Assembly: GCA_028564705.1 (NCBI GenBank)
Contig: JAPXFQ010001945.1
Span: forward strand, 434,001-498,000
Length of the DNA: 64,000 nucleotides
DNA from: Apricaphanius iberus
Lineage: Eukaryota > Chordata > Actinopteri > Cyprinodontiformes > Aphaniidae
Direction: 5' to 3'
Shown here: one piece after another, positions 12,701 through 22,987 of the stretch
How the letters are laid out: each line of letters starts with the position of its first letter
Numbering within the stretch: position 1 is the first letter of the stretch
Made by a program: the position numbers and the translations under genes
The notes under the pieces: generated by a model
The model's database searches: none
The model's input: the letters and a program-made list of their open reading frames with translations, nothing else
Told to the model about the DNA's origin: nothing

Positions 12701-14167
12701 ACCCTCTCCAGTCTTGGTCCTCGAAGATGTAGGGAAGAATCCGGGTTAGGATGCGAGTGCAGTTCAGGACCACCTGCTTCTCCCTATCAGTGGGACAGCC
12801 AGACTCTGCTCCCTGTACCAGCTTCTCCACCGCCTGGGAAAAACCAAAGAAAAGAAATAGAGTGACACTGTGTTTTGCCTTCAGTTTTGTCGTTGCTTCA
12901 AAATGCATTTTGGATGCCAAAGTCGTGAAATAGGCTAGGCTGTAAATGTAGATATTATTTTTTTTTTACACCGGGGGCATTGTTTTGTCTTTTGCAGACC
13001 ATTATTTTTGAAAATTCTGCATTTCATCAACAGTGTGCAGTGTTATCTAAAACTGATAACAAACCCTAGTAACAAGCGTCGCTTCGAGGGCTCTCGTCTC
13101 CATGCTCTTTATTTAATTATGCTGCACGCCTGTGTGTGTCTGTTTTGTTTCAGATAGGCAGCTTCAAACGGAAGCTGGGAATAAGAGAGACAGGATGCAG
13201 AGAAAAAGGAAGGGGAGTTGACTCAGTATTCCCCCATCTAAGGAGCTACCAAAACAAAACAAAAATGCTCCACTGCGTCAATATGTTAATATAGGGATAT
13301 CCTCATATAAACCTGTTATGGTCTTTCTGTGTGTACCTTATAACACAGGGTGGCAAGGTTGGACGGGGACTCCTCTCGAACAGCTCTTATCTCTGCAGCT
13401 GGCACCAGAGCAAAAACATCCTGTACCATGATGGTGGTGTCTGCCCAGAACTGGTCCCAGAAGGCATCCTCGGTGGCTTCCACAGGCTGAGGGAAAAAAA
13501 TGGACACAGTCAGTCCACAGATTCACCAGATGAATCAGATTTCTGACACGAAAGTCAAACATAATGTTACCTCCTTTCTGTTTCGTAGATATACTCGTCT
13601 AGCCTCACGGTACACAGATATCTATTACCTTAATGGCAGTGTAAACACTGCAGCTTCATCTAGCAACAGTGGATGCTTTATCCTGCGCACCAACCTCAGC
13701 GTCCACCTGCCGCATCTGCAAACGTGTGTATCCCCGGAATTACGTCATCAGGGATGATTTTTGGTGAACGCCACTGGTTATTATCGTCAAACATTGAATA
13801 TGTAGGCTAACGCCAACATTCAAGGTTGTTGGTATTTGTTTCCCAATCTAGTTTATAATTTATTACCACACATTTTAAGAGCGCTTTTTTTTTGCCTTCA
13901 GCTATACAATAAAATAATACACATCGTCGTTTGGCGAAATAAGAGGTTGTGTTTTAAAAGTATTTCTGCAGACGGAGGTTAATTTTGCTTTGCTGCTATT
14001 TCGGAGCTGCTTTCTCGTCTCCTCGGTGATGTTCCTAGGTGCGCTCTTATGCTCTGGTGGTAATATTTTTTTTATTTCCGACCACTGAAGCTCATATATA
14101 CCTGCGTTTTGGTCGTGAGCTGGATCACCGCTTTCCTGAAATTCAGCTTTGAATCGCTGCTCCCCAT
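3689..14167 (-). CDS. hid1: hid1: HID1 domain-containing protein, 19 coding exons
   Basis: Spliced reading of the minus strand gives a protein of about 795 residues that follows vertebrate HID1 (human about 788) along its whole length. Exons: 14102-14167, 13337-13486, 12663-12833, 11204-11320, 10487-10593, 10269-10385, 9354-9561, 9211-9267, 8981-9121, 8806-8896, 7327-7478, 7163-7241, 6887-7051, 6582-6809, about 4955-5110, about 4795-4862, 4581-4672, 4329-4487, 3689-3752. The protein starts MGSSDSK, a typical N-myristoylation signal, and ends FEIQRM. Known family role: HID1 is a myristoylated peripheral protein of the trans-Golgi network needed for dense-core vesicle formation and neuropeptide sorting. 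All junctions are GT/AG and in phase except exon 15/16, where the donor is uncertain. It is divergently arranged with fam104a. UTR ends are not determined; a weak ATTAAA on the minus strand lies at 3540-3545. Confidence 0.95.
4329..4487 (-). CDS. hid1: hid1 coding exon 18
   Basis: Reads GLTDESEILKFLQHGTLVGL to YMWGVVYL plus two bases of Arg. Donor CG|GTAAGT. Confidence 0.95.
4581..4672 (-). CDS. hid1: hid1 coding exon 17
   Basis: Reads ILSWKCKLPLQTIMRLLQVL to VEKICID plus two bases. The block is nearly invariant in HID1 proteins. Confidence 0.95.
4795..4862 (-). CDS. hid1: hid1 coding exon 16 (5' boundary uncertain)
   Basis: Short exon reading EMERRRLSSASSTS then LWAPTPEW, matching the Ser-rich segment and the conserved TPEW before LSWK in HID1. 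Acceptors at AAG (start 4862) or CAG (start 4859) both need one base from the preceding exon. Confidence 0.82.
4955..5110 (-). CDS. hid1: hid1 coding exon 15 (3' boundary uncertain)
   Basis: Reads IDKLTEKSQVSEDGTMVSVS and continues through a Ser/Thr-rich linker to GRDTE. A good donor (GAA|GTCAGT) would end the exon at 4959 but leaves phase 0, which does not fit exon 16. Ending at 4955 (GTCA|GTGTGT) restores the frame with a weaker donor. Confidence 0.85.
5559..5679 (+). pseudogene. unidentified terminal-exon-like segment, antisense to hid1 intron 14
   Basis: A polypyrimidine acceptor (TTCTATTTTAG, ending 5558) is followed by an open frame DLQGALLMQMQDMEKEYP continuing to DFNELY, stop TAA at 5656-5658 and AATAAA at 5674-5679 with GT-rich DNA beyond. 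I do not recognise the protein. It could be a real last exon of a plus-strand gene nested in hid1, or a 5'-truncated retrocopy. No upstream exon was found. Confidence 0.4.
6582..6809 (-). CDS. hid1: hid1 coding exon 14
   Basis: Reads NCNLVYAIIRKRNVFHQLAN, then a charged, Ser-rich linker (KALQRKKKSPD, ISRTSSQETVSMEGS), ending TSLVAIP plus one base. The linker marks the start of the low-complexity region of HID1. Confidence 0.95.
6887..7051 (-). CDS. hid1: hid1 coding exon 13
   Basis: Reads SPYLKSLSMVAANKLLHLLE to NNIIQYQFD plus one base of a Gly codon. Includes the AFSTTWFLFSA block typical of HID1. Confidence 0.95.
7129..7153. repeat. (AAAT)n microsatellite
   Basis: Six tandem units in hid1 intron 12. 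Confidence 0.8.
7163..7241 (-). CDS. hid1: hid1 coding exon 12
   Basis: Reads VFHKIITTGHQRLQPLFDCL to TIIVN plus one base. Acceptor TTTATAG, donor ATG|GTATTT. Confidence 0.94.
7327..7478 (-). CDS. hid1: hid1 coding exon 11
   Basis: Reads RVGLMHIGVFILLLLSGERN to THADLLIV. It is the most hydrophobic part of the protein, but the family is peripheral rather than transmembrane. Confidence 0.95.
7504..8285 (+). mobile_element. PIF/Harbinger-type non-autonomous element in hid1 intron 10
   Basis: Terminal inverted repeats GCTGCATTCAGACC (left from 7505, right ending 8284) are flanked by a TAA direct repeat (7501-7503 and 8286-8288), the 3-base target duplication of this superfamily. Inside, about 7758-7899 reads EFNYLLQELRMDEVRFQCYF, then RLSRV, a stop, and FYDLLGRIRAQISHQDTNYR, resembling the N-terminus of Harbinger transposases. 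In-frame stops and lack of a catalytic domain show it is dead. Confidence 0.75.
8806..8896 (-). CDS. hid1: hid1 coding exon 10
   Basis: Reads KFLFFVLKSSDVLDVLVPI to NDARADQ plus one base. The following intron 10 (7479-8805) carries a Harbinger-type insertion. Confidence 0.94.
8981..9121 (-). CDS. hid1: hid1 coding exon 9
   Basis: Forty-seven residues from DYDFVLKGLARLL to LFWKLCDFNK, phase 0 at both ends. Contains the conserved STKKIQFHQELLVLFWKLCD block. Confidence 0.95.
9211..9267 (-). CDS. hid1: hid1 coding exon 8
   Basis: Short 57-base exon encoding NAGPENLFVNYLSRIHREE, phase 0 at both ends, with acceptor TGTACAG and donor GAG|GTTTGC. Confidence 0.93.
9354..9561 (-). CDS. hid1: hid1 coding exon 7
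   Basis: Reads HALPLFTSLLNVVCAYDPVG, then YNHLLFADYRE, ending SSIEELE. This is one of the most conserved HID1 segments. The C-terminal part of the exon (Pro/Ala/Ser-rich) is variable in the family. Confidence 0.95.
10269..10385 (-). CDS. hid1: hid1 coding exon 6
   Basis: Reads AELLRLLLTCFSEAMYLPP to FFCSTEN and ends in the first two bases of an Arg codon. Acceptor TTTTCAG; donor TAG|GTTAAC. Confidence 0.93.
   Translation of the reverse strand, partial: GRAAEIVTNLLLRGYVPSSFTRQQRPQPMGHVLLLHRK
10487..10593 (-). CDS. hid1: hid1 coding exon 5
   Basis: Starts DSVENMQSLDSCEYIWEAG and ends IHDLN plus two bases of an Arg codon completed in exon 6. Donor CAG|GTCAGT. Confidence 0.94.
11204..11320 (-). 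CDS. hid1: hid1 coding exon 4
   Basis: Thirty-nine residues, TDELDDDDGARP to SHRRGP, phase 0 at both ends. The acidic run is followed by LAESLLLAIADLLFCPDFTV, a hydrophobic helix conserved in the family. Confidence 0.94.
12663..12833 (-). CDS. hid1: hid1 coding exon 3
   Basis: Fifty-seven residues, AVEKLVQGAES to VPGAGHAG, phase 0 at both ends. It includes the conserved YIFED-DWRGFFWS stretch of HID1. Donor GGG|GTGAGT. Confidence 0.95.
13337..13486 (-). CDS. hid1: hid1 coding exon 2
   Basis: Fifty residues, PVEATEDAFW to ATLCYK, phase 0 at both ends. The acceptor is TTTCCCTCAG and the donor AAG|GTACAC. Confidence 0.95.
14102..14167 (-). CDS. hid1: hid1 coding exon 1
   Basis: Encodes 22 residues from MGSSDSKLNF to TTKTQ. 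The start is the only ATG that gives the myristoylation context (Gly2, Ser5/Ser6-like residues), and it joins in phase 0 to exon 2. The donor is CAG|GTATAT. Confidence 0.93.
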
Positions 14168-15761
14168 TGCGGTCGATTCCCTTCAGACACGCAAATCTGC
14201 TGCCGCTGAGAATCTCTGTTAATCTCACCTCCGTCCTACGCTTGAGTCATCGGCGGAGGCGTGTTTTTTTTTTTTTCCTCCTTTCTTTTAACCATTGGCT
14301 AGCTGGAATGTATGGGGCGCTTAAAGAGCCAGATGAATAAAATTAACCAGTAAAATTATTTACAAACATATCACGAGTAAAATCGAACAGTAAATAAATA
14401 AATGCTTGTAATCCATTGAATGTGTCAACAAATTAAAATGTTCTGAGGAAAAATTAAAAGATAGTAGCCTACTTGAAAAATAAAGTTATGTGGTTACCAT
14501 ATGCAGACTGAGTAATTTAAGCATTGTTATAATAATTCCATAATTCCTCAGCTGTAGTAAACACTTGTATATGTCACTGCAGCTCATAAAAGGGACTACC
14601 TTATGTAACCGTGTGGAGTCCTGTCACTATGCCTCAAACAGATCATGTGCCACTTGGCCACCAGGATATCCCTTTGGCTGACTGGTTAGCGCACATGATT
14701 CTCAATCGGGAGATGGGGAGTGTGCCACACTTGCCACACTTAGTTGAATGGTCAATCAACAACAAATTGGCTACAGACCAGTTATATTGTTTAGAAGCGG
14801 CGGTAGTCCCACCCCTCGACCCAAACTTGTAAATGCTTGCAAATAAATGAATAAATTATGATGTTTTGCAGCCAAAAGCCACTGAATAAGTCAGTAATAG
14901 GGTTAAACAATTAGATGTACTTTTTGTAAATGTAGGGAGTATCAAATTAACCATCAAACAGAGCACATACAATTACGCTTTATAGAGCCCCACTAGTTAA
15001 AGCTTCATAAAAGTTGGATGTAAAACACAGTAAACTTGCATATGTAGCCACAGCTATGCTGGCATCCTATATCTTATTAGTTGTATAAAAGAAACATACT
15101 GCTAACGCAAAAAATTATAAAATAAAAATGAAAAGGTTACCTCCGGCTCTTCTCGTTCATATATACGAATCAGCAGATCAAACCTGCTCGGACACGTACA
15201 ACTCATTGGTCATCCACGCGCAGCCGCAGTGAGTTGTAAACACAACAGTTGCGGTTTGCTGTTCGATAGCTAGCTAGTCTGAGTTTAGGTCCAGGACAGA
15301 ACATCGGCTCCCGTCCTTCATCGACATTTTAATTTAAGTTGGCAGTATCGTGAGGAAACTCAGCATTAGATAACGTTTTCTTTAAATGTCGAGAAAAAAA
15401 GTCTTATCATAGAAAAATACGTTAGCTCGCTATGACGTTAGCTTGCGGCCAATGACAAAGCGCTTGGGAGGAATTGTTAACCAGCTAGCTTAAACGTTTT
15501 GGTGTTTATTTCCTATTCAGCGCTACTTATAATTGATTTTGTGGCCTGAAATAGTAGATTATTAATTTGACAGCACGTCCAACATGGACTATACCATACC
15601 GCCTTTATTCATCTTAATTAATTAGTTTGGAAAAGTTAGCTTAAGCAAAGCATTAGGCCATCAACAGACATCTTGAGACGATAAAGAGAAAGCCGAATTA
15701 TTTTTTTCGGATTTTTACAAACTACGACAGAAGCTCCTTCAGGTGCAAAAAGAGTTATCAT
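14168..15761. promoter_or_regulatory. shared hid1/fam104a divergent promoter region
   Basis: This interval separates the two start codons. On the hid1 side, ATTGG at 14294-14298 (CCAAT on the minus strand) lies about 130 bases upstream of the hid1 ATG, with an AP-1-like TGAGTCA at 14243-14249. On the fam104a side there are ATTGG at 15205-15209 and CCAAT at 15449-15453. The middle (about 14.34-15.12 kb) is A+T-rich and shows nothing else recognisable. Confidence 0.5.
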
Positions 15762-15778
15762 ATGTTGACTGAAAACAG
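15762..15778 (+). CDS. fam104a: fam104a coding exon 1
   Basis: ATG followed by LTEN and two bases of an Arg codon, donor CAG|GTGAGT. It is too short to show as an ORF; it is supported by joining in phase to the KRQHSG exon. Confidence 0.85.
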
Positions 15779-17327
15779 GTGAGTTGATTCTGCAGTTTTG
15801 CATCTAATCATATGTCTGGGTTTAAACCATTGAACATTGAGCATTCACACCTCACAGTAGCCATTTTAAAAACGTAGATTATGCTAAAAAGAGTAGCCGT
15901 TGTTTATGCTCTGGGTGGACCAAACATATCGGTGTTGGTTCGACATTAATAGAGTTAATATGTAATTATACTCGTAGGGTTACCGTTTCAAATAAAGATC
16001 GTATTATTCTTTCTAGATATTTATGTAACAGCTTAGCTTTCAGTGTCTTTTTGCCGCAGTCTTTTTTCATTATGGTCAGTGTGTGTTTTTATTTGCTTTT
16101 TATACACGTCTACTGTGTTTTGGAAGCACTAAACTTTTTCACGGTCACTTATTTAAATAAGTTTCAAATGAAATGTATGTAATGCAAGTAGTGCATGACT
16201 GTGCTGTGTAAGCAAAAGGCGCATTGTTTAAAAAAAATATTTACTTGTACGAATAAAAAAAATAACCCATATATTAACCCACACACCCTGTGCAAGTACA
16301 GTGTTAGCTGCAAATTATAGCTGGAAGTCTTATCCAGATGTATCCCTGCACATGTTAAAACATTAAAACATTTTCTTTGGAAAATTACCCTTTTTTTTGT
16401 CAGAGAGAGTGGGGATTATCTGTGAACATAATTTGTAATGTTCCACAGGTGACCTTAGCTCTGAACTTTGTCTGGGCCATTCTAACACATGGATGTGCGT
16501 TAATATAAAACATTCAGTTGTACCTTTGACAGTAAATATCAATTTTGGTGTTGTCATACCAGACTACTTTCCTCCATGTTTTTGGTACTGTATGTCCCCT
16601 TATTGGCTTGTGGCAAAGTGCAAATGGGACTTCTTGGGGCTTAAAAAAAAAAAAACTAGATCGATGAAGTGCATGACTGTTAGGTGTGCTGTCTGCAGAT
16701 TTTTCCACATGAGCAGCGGATCTCTCTTGCTCCTTCCAAGTGACATGACTTTGCATAACTGTTTATGTCTAGTGATTTCTAAAGTTGATCGTTTGCACTG
16801 GACTTTATTTAATTTTTTTTTAAAAAGATTAAAAAAGATCCATTTTATTAAAACAGGAAACGACAGCACAGTGGTGGTTATGAGGAGAGCAGCCACCTGG
16901 TGCCTCAAGCCAAAAGGCAGAGCGGAGCTCATCCTCTCTCCCCTGAGCCAGGTCGGGATGCTTGGGACTCAGAGGTACTATTTCTTTATGACTCTTTCTC
17001 CAAAAGCATGTTAAGCTTGTGTGATTTTTCATTTCTGGGTAATGTGTGCTTTAGCTGTTAAATGCATCAACTACATGTTTTTTTTCCCCTTTTTTTCCAT
17101 TTATCAAACAGACGTCCAACAGTGAGAGCAGCAGCAACATCAGCAGTCCGGAACATGCAGCCGGGAGTCGGTGTGCTTTGGGTCCCTGCAGTCCTTTCAG
17201 CCACGGCCTCTCGTCAGAGCCGGGCGGCCCGGCAAACCAGCTGTCGTACCTGCAGATCAACCGCATCCTCAGGGAGGCCCACTTCTATAGCCTGCAAAGC
17301 CGAGGTCAGCTCAGAGACCCAAGATGA
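15762..17327 (+). CDS. fam104a: fam104a (VCF1): VCP/p97 nuclear cofactor, 3 coding exons
   Basis: Exons 15762-15778, 16857-16974 and 17112-17327 join in phase to a 116-residue protein. It starts MLTENRKRQHSGGYEESSH, where NRKRQ is a likely nuclear localisation signal. A Ser-rich middle follows (SNSESSSNISSPE), and the C-terminus reads YLQINRILREAHFYSLQSRG, the FAM104 signature helix (INxILxEAHFxSLQxRG). Family knowledge: FAM104A/VCF1 binds the p97 N-domain through this C-terminal helix and promotes its nuclear import. Splice sites are AAACAG|GTGAGT, AAAACAG, GAG|GTACTA and AAACAG. Intron 1 contains a decayed Tc1 fragment. The 5'UTR lies in the CpG-richer DNA around 15.2-15.76 kb. Confidence 0.93.
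16440..16760 (-). mobile_element. Tc1/mariner fragment in fam104a intron 1
   Basis: Stretches such as TCTGGGCCATTCTAACACAT, GGCTTGTGGCAAAGTGCAAA and TTCCACATGAGCAGCGGATC correspond to the reverse strand of a common fish Tc1 element. Internal, without terminal repeats, and heavily mutated. Confidence 0.65.
16857..16974 (+). CDS. fam104a: fam104a coding exon 2
   Basis: Reads KRQHSGGYEESSHLVPQAKR to PGRDAWDSE and is followed by donor GAG|GTACTA. Acceptor TTAAAACAG. Confidence 0.92.
17112..17327 (+). CDS. fam104a: fam104a coding exon 3 and stop
   Basis: Seventy-one residues from TSNSESSSNIS to GQLRDPR, then TGA. It carries the p97-binding C-terminal helix. Confidence 0.94.
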   Translation, partial: TSNSESSSNISSPEHAAGSRCALGPCSPFSHGLSSEPGGPANQLSYLQINRILREAHFYSLQSRGQLRDPR

Positions 17328-18170
17328 AATGCCGCTGTCCTTGGAGACGCCAAAGGACAGAAAAGTGTGTCGCAGCGTGATTCGCTGATCATTTTGCTCA
17401 GCTTTTACTCTCCCATCTTCAGTCATTGCAACATATCACAGGTGTACGCATCTCTGGATGGAGAGCAGTATCTAGGAGCAGTTCATCCATCACTTCAAAG
17501 TGATTTTCAGTTGAGCAATAACAACCTTGATAACTGTGATCTACTCAAAACATCCTATAATCCATTTATTTTCCCACCGGTCTGTTTTTCCAGCTGCCCT
17601 GAGAGCCTCAAAATGTACGCCACTGATTGAAACAGTAGAGCTGCTGAAGTTGCACCAAACACAAGTTTTGGACCAGTCGGTGTGAATTGTTTAGTTTTAC
17701 AGTAAAAGACTGGCAGAATCTGACAGGTGTGTGAGTAAATGGACCAGTCTCAGGGAGGATCTGTCTTAGACTACTCTCTTGTGTTCATATTTTGAAGGGT
17801 GGGTGTTAACTTGTTAACTTAGATAAGACTATTTCAATGTTATCTACTAGAATTCAATTTAGTTGAAGAAAAGACAGACCATAGAACATGGTTTGTTATC
17901 ACATTCCAAAAAAAACTTCAAGGTCATCTCAGACAGCATGTTAGGCTAACCCTTCTTGGTTTTACATTTCTCTCAAACACTTTGTAGTTTGTAAACAGAC
18001 TTGATTATTAGAAAGACCCCCCCCCCCCCCAACCATATCATCCCCTTGGGTTCAGTTTTGATGCTTGGTTTTGCTTTCTCCAGATCTCATCAAAGCAGAT
18101 TTGACGAGCAGGTTGTAACGTCGTTTTGCTGCCTTATAGTAACTACAGTTTCTGATTATGGACATAAAGT
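17328..18170 (+). other. 3' region of fam104a
   Basis: Non-coding sequence after the fam104a stop, with no strong poly(A) signal before the Tc1 remnant. AATAAA motifs occur later at 18358, about 18710 and 20799, so the 3'UTR may be long. A run of 12 C bases lies near 18020. Confidence 0.4.
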
Positions 18171-18171
18171 T

Positions 18172-19450
18172 CCTTGCAAAATATTCATACCTGTTGGAAC
18201 CTTTTTTGACATTCAGTCATTTCACAGCCACACATTCAGTGCTCTTTAGTTTTTTTATTTTGTGATGAAACAACACATTGTACTCTGAAGATTTATTAAT
18301 GTCACCCTAAAATTTTAGTGAATTTCTTGTCATTTATATTGAAAGGAAAAACATAATGAATAAAATTCCTCACATTTGATTTGACTTTAAAGGTATAACT
18401 TCATATACAGCTTGAAAACTTTTACTTTACATCGGTTGCATTAGGTATTGCATTTGTACCACTAAACAACATAAATGTATATATATTGAGTACTGTTGTG
18501 TTGTAATCAACTGGGGAAAATAATTCACGCAGCAAAGGTAACAGTCTTATGGTGTTTTTAGAGGCCCATGGAAGGTCCTCCAGGGTTACCATGGACCTCT
18601 TGGTTGCTTCTCCTCTGATTAATGCTTTTCATAGCAAGCCTGTCAATTTAGCTAGACTGAGATGCCGTGGTTGGTTGTCAGTTGTGCTTTCTGTCTGTAT
18701 AGTGGTGCGCAATAAAGCAATTCTAATACTCTATTGAGGAACAGAAAATGGCGTTAACAGAAATAAAGGCAGACTTTAAAATGTAGTAGCAGATGCTACC
18801 TTTGGCCACCAACTATTTAAGCATTTTCACAAGATGACAAAGATATTGCAACTAATAATGTGAACTTGATCTTCTTTTTTTTATGTTTATACTCAATCTT
18901 GTTTGCACTTTTCAACAGTATTGGAAGTCGCTTTTGTACAGCAATCTATGTTTAGTTGAGTGTTTTATTTTGATTTTTCCATTCACTCATAATTTCCCAC
19001 AGTTTTTAAGGGTTTTGGGCAGTTTTTGAATTCAGAAATTAGTTGCTAAGTTTGGCTTTAAACAAACTATCTTAGAAGCTGGATTGTTAATAATTTTTCA
19101 AATTGTTCAACACAGAATATTATGATTTGCTCTGCTTGTTCAAAGCTCAGCAGATTGTTTTGTAAACTAATCGTCCTTTAAATGTTCAACCTGATCTGAC
19201 TGCTGTGTGTCCTGGTCGTCATGATGCTGTTTCCTCACTAATCCACTCTGAAGCCATCATAAAACAGCTGGATCTATACTAAATTAACTTTTTGGATAAT
19301 AAAAAAACCCAAATACATATTTATAAATGCACAATGCTTTGTTTTGGTTTGTAACACAAAAATCCCAATAAATTATAATAAAGTTTGTGGTAAAAAAAAC
19401 ACCTAAATGTGATAAGGTTGGAGGGGTATGAATACTTTTGCAAGGCGCCG
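18172..19450 (-). mobile_element. Tc1/mariner remnant with both decayed ends
   Basis: The left end (TTGCAAAATATTCATACC near 18174) and right end (GGTATGAATACTTTTGCAAG near 19426-19445) are an inverted pair typical of fish Tc1 elements. Internal blocks at 18575-18670 and 19200-19290 match the reverse strand of the transposase gene. Large parts are missing. Confidence 0.7.
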
Positions 19451-21890
19451 TCAGCCACCGGTTAGTTTTAGATGGACACACTAACGATGAAGCTTCGTCA
19501 TGCAGTGTATGGTTTACACTTTATAGTTTAGAGATGTTCATGACTATAACCAAAAGGAGAGCGGTTTTAGATGGTAGCGTTTAGTCTCTAAGGAATGACT
19601 GATATGTAACGACCATTGCCTGGTAGATTTAGTCTCATTTCCATTTTATTGTCATCTTCCAAGGATCATACGATGTGCACTGAGAAATCTCTGAAGTGAT
19701 CATGGTGGAGCAAAGATTACAACTTTAAAAGTATTTCCACCGCCGTTAGGAGGATTAAAAATTTTTTTTTTTTTTTACCTGTAATCTTAAAAGCACAATC
19801 GTCATTCTTTTGTTGCCTCTTGACCACAAAAAGAAGTGTTCAATTTATAGGAGCTGAAGTAGGAAGAAAAGGTTTCTTTCGCCAGTACTCTCCTCCATCT
19901 CACCAAAAGTACAAAGGAATGTACAGCAGTGCTTTGACAATATTTACACATGCTTTAATACGTTTAGTCTTTCTGTGTTGCTTTTTGTTTTTAATCGAGG
20001 ACAAAATCTACTGATGCTGGTATAGAAATGCACCTCCATTTATAGAACAGCTACAAAAAGCCCTAGATCTCATGTCTTGGGCTTGATTATCAAAAAGCCT
20101 GATAAAAGAGAGTTGACAGAACCAATCAGAAAGTTATTTTTGTACATAAACTTCCACGCATTAAACTAGACTTTTCCAAGAGTGGCCAGCCAGTACCTTC
20201 ATCTAATGTGGGTTAGGCTTGATTCATTGTCTCCAAAGCAGCAACATTGGAACATTTATGGTCACGGCTGAAATTAAAGCCATTGATTTGAGTGGAAGTA
20301 ATGTATTTATTTATCTGGCTCTCAGCTTGTATTTTTTCCAAAACTTAGGTCATTATCCAGATAACTTTAAAAAATGCAATTTAATTTCTTTGGTGATTCA
20401 GACCCCGAAATCTCATCCTGACCAGTCTAACTAAAACATCCTCAAATATGTATTTGTAGATTTATGTTTGTTGCCTGATTTTTGCCAAACAATTTTTTTT
20501 TTTCAGTTTATTACCACAAGCCTTGCCATATTCAAATGTTGCTGAGTTTGTGCCTCTGTGCACTGTATGCCAGCCGACTGTCCTGGTGTATGAGGAAAGC
20601 GTCGCTTTTAAAGCGGGATTAGTTTATTTAGTTAATTTTATTGTTCCTGAACAACAAATTTGAATTCAATGTGTGAAAAATGAAAGCATTTTGAAGCTGT
20701 GGTTCATATTTATTTTTTGGGATTATATTATTTTTGTATTTAGATATGTAAAATATTAACATTTTTTTCTGCTTCGGTGGAAATCCTCTCATAACAAAAA
20801 TAAAAATTGATTTTAAAGTGAAATAGTTTCATTTTATATTTAACTATACATATATAATATGCTTTATTTTGTGACAAAACATCTAAAATCTGAATTTACT
20901 TATCTGACAGTTATTCAGTTATTCCCACTATCAGCATATACCTGTCATCTTGGTGTGCATTCCCCTATGCAACCCCCAGCATCACAAATGCCCAGCATTG
21001 TATGGTTTCCCATGAACTGAGACCCTTTTTAATGAGACATGACCTAAGTCTCCACGAGGAGCTTAGAAAGGTTTCCTTAATTAGCACAGTACGTGTCCTT
21101 GTCACAGACACAGTAATAGATTACATGCATTAATGCTCTGCTCGTAACCACAGTTACCGTGGTGGAGGTGCAGATTCCTCATTACTGGGCCCCTACAATT
21201 CCCCTACTCAACTTTTGCTAAATTTGAGATGACAAATGGGCCGATGATACATGAGAGGTCTCCTACACAGCAGCAGCAACGCTCTTTAATCAGCACCTTC
21301 TTGTTATCACAGTGAATAAAAGAAAGTGTCAAGGGTTTCTAAGGGTGTAATCTTTGAAAAGTGTAATTGCAGGTATGTTTGTTTAGGTAAATAAATACAA
21401 GAACCTCACATTATTTAATTAAAGGGCTGAAAATGTAATTACCAGCCATACAGATTGAAGTAATGTCTTTGAGTGAAAGTATTTTTTATTTTATTTTTTT
21501 ATTTTCTCAAGAAGTGAATGAATACTTCATTGATCCCACGAGGGGCAATTCATTTTACAGTACAACCCGTCAAAGAACGTAACTACAAACAATAAACAGG
21601 AAGCCATAGACAGAGAGCAGCCATGGTCCAGCGATCCTATTACAGAATGAAACCCATATTATTCTGGTGTTGTTTTTGTTCAAGTTGCTGTTTTACAAAT
21701 AAAATGTACAATATACTTTCAGCTTAAGGATAACTTTGGGCCACTGAGCAAAAGCTCTGTCATTTTTCTTCCTAGCCCAGATAGGACGAGGCTCTCATAT
21801 CTGTTGCATCTGCTACCACACTTTTTCCTTCCACTCAGCTTTCCCATAATTTTCTTGCATACAGCTCTCTGAACAGCCACCTTCTTTTGG
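19451..21890. other. intergenic A+T-rich DNA
   Basis: No exon recognised. Possible late poly(A) signal for fam104a at 20799. Around 21515-21640 is a dispersed fish repeat (TTCATTGATCCCACGAGGGG), probably a LINE 3' fragment. Confidence 0.35.
21515..21640. repeat. dispersed LINE-like fragment
   Basis: The motif CATTGATCCC-CGAGGGG-AATTCATTTTACAGT occurs widely in fish genomes and is related to the block at 34370-34620. The class is uncertain. Confidence 0.4.
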
Positions 21891-21899
21891 GATGACTTT

Positions 21900-22985
21900 T
21901 CACCAGCTCAGGACCTCCACATCCATCATGTTCTTGTCCAAGATCCTCTGAGACCAGCCACTCAAACAACTGCTGAAACAATCGGTTTGCATAACCAAAG
22001 ATTTTCTGCACAGACTTTCAGAAACGTCTCAGGGAAGCTCATCTGCATGCTCATAGTCCTTATCGGTGTCTCGACCTGACTCCAGTTCATTGTCATAACT
22101 GACTTGGAAAGGCAAATGCTCACATTTGATGGCGTCTGGCACGTTGGAGAGGTGTTCTCTTCACGGATGAATCCCGGTTTACGCTGTGCAGAGCAGATGG
22201 AAGACAGCGTTGTGGCATTGTGTGGGTGAACGGTTTTCTGATGTCAACGCTGTGGATCGGGTGGACCATGGTGGAGTTGGGGTTATGGTATGGGCAGGTG
22301 TATGTTATGGACAAAGAACACAGGTGCATTTTATTGATGGCATTTTGATCCTGAGGCCCATTGTTGTGCTACACATCCAACAACATCACCTCATGTTGCA
22401 GCATGATAATGCATGGACCCATGCTTCAAGGATCTGTAAACAATTGGAAGCTTAAAACATCCCAGTCCTTGCATGGCCAGCATACTCACCGGACATGTCA
22501 CCCACTGAGCATGTTTGGGATGCTCTGGATCGCCGTATACGAAGGCGTGTTCCAGTTCCTGCCAATATCCAGCAACTTTGCACAGCCATTAAACAGGAGC
22601 GGACCAACGTTCCACAGACCAAATTGACAACCTGATCGACTCTATGCGACGGAAAAATGTTGGACTGAATGAGGCAAATGTTAGTGTCACCAGAAACTGA
22701 CTGATTTTCTGAGTCCCCACAACCCCCAATAAAACAAAACTCAACATTTCAGAGTGGTCTTTTATTGTGGCCAGTCTAAGGCACTCCTGTACAATAATCA
22801 TGTCTAATCACCTGTGAGGTGGGGTGGATTATCTCAGCAAAGGAGAAGTGCTCACTGTCACAGATTTAGACAGCTTTGTGAGCAATATTTGAGAGAAATG
22901 GTATTTTTTTATGTAGAAAATGTTTGAGATCTTCGAGTTAATCTCACAACAAAAATGGGTGTGAAAAACAAGTGTTGCATATATA
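21900..22985 (+). mobile_element. Tc1-like element, inactive
   Basis: Long stretches match a common fish Tc1-type transposon: GGCACGTTGGAGAGGTGTTC with FTDESRF at about 22139-22180, LMLQHDNAW at about 22390-22420, and PSPEHVWDALDRR-like sequence at 22500-22540. Frames are broken. The right part (TATTGTGGCCAGTCTAAGGC, about 22764) continues to about 22985, where the next element is inserted. Confidence 0.8.
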
Positions 22986-22987
22986 TA

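Noticed and set aside
13730..13800. CRE-like TTACGTCATC as a hid1 promoter element
   Set aside because: It lies in hid1 intron 1 and only half matches a full site.
14665..14720. tRNA gene or SINE head
   Set aside because: An A-box-like TGGCTGACTGGTTAGCGCA is present, but no B box or cloverleaf partner was found.
16493..17014. 173-codon plus-strand frame overlapping fam104a exon 2
   Set aside because: It runs through a Tc1 relic and intron and is in a different frame from the exon that matches FAM104.
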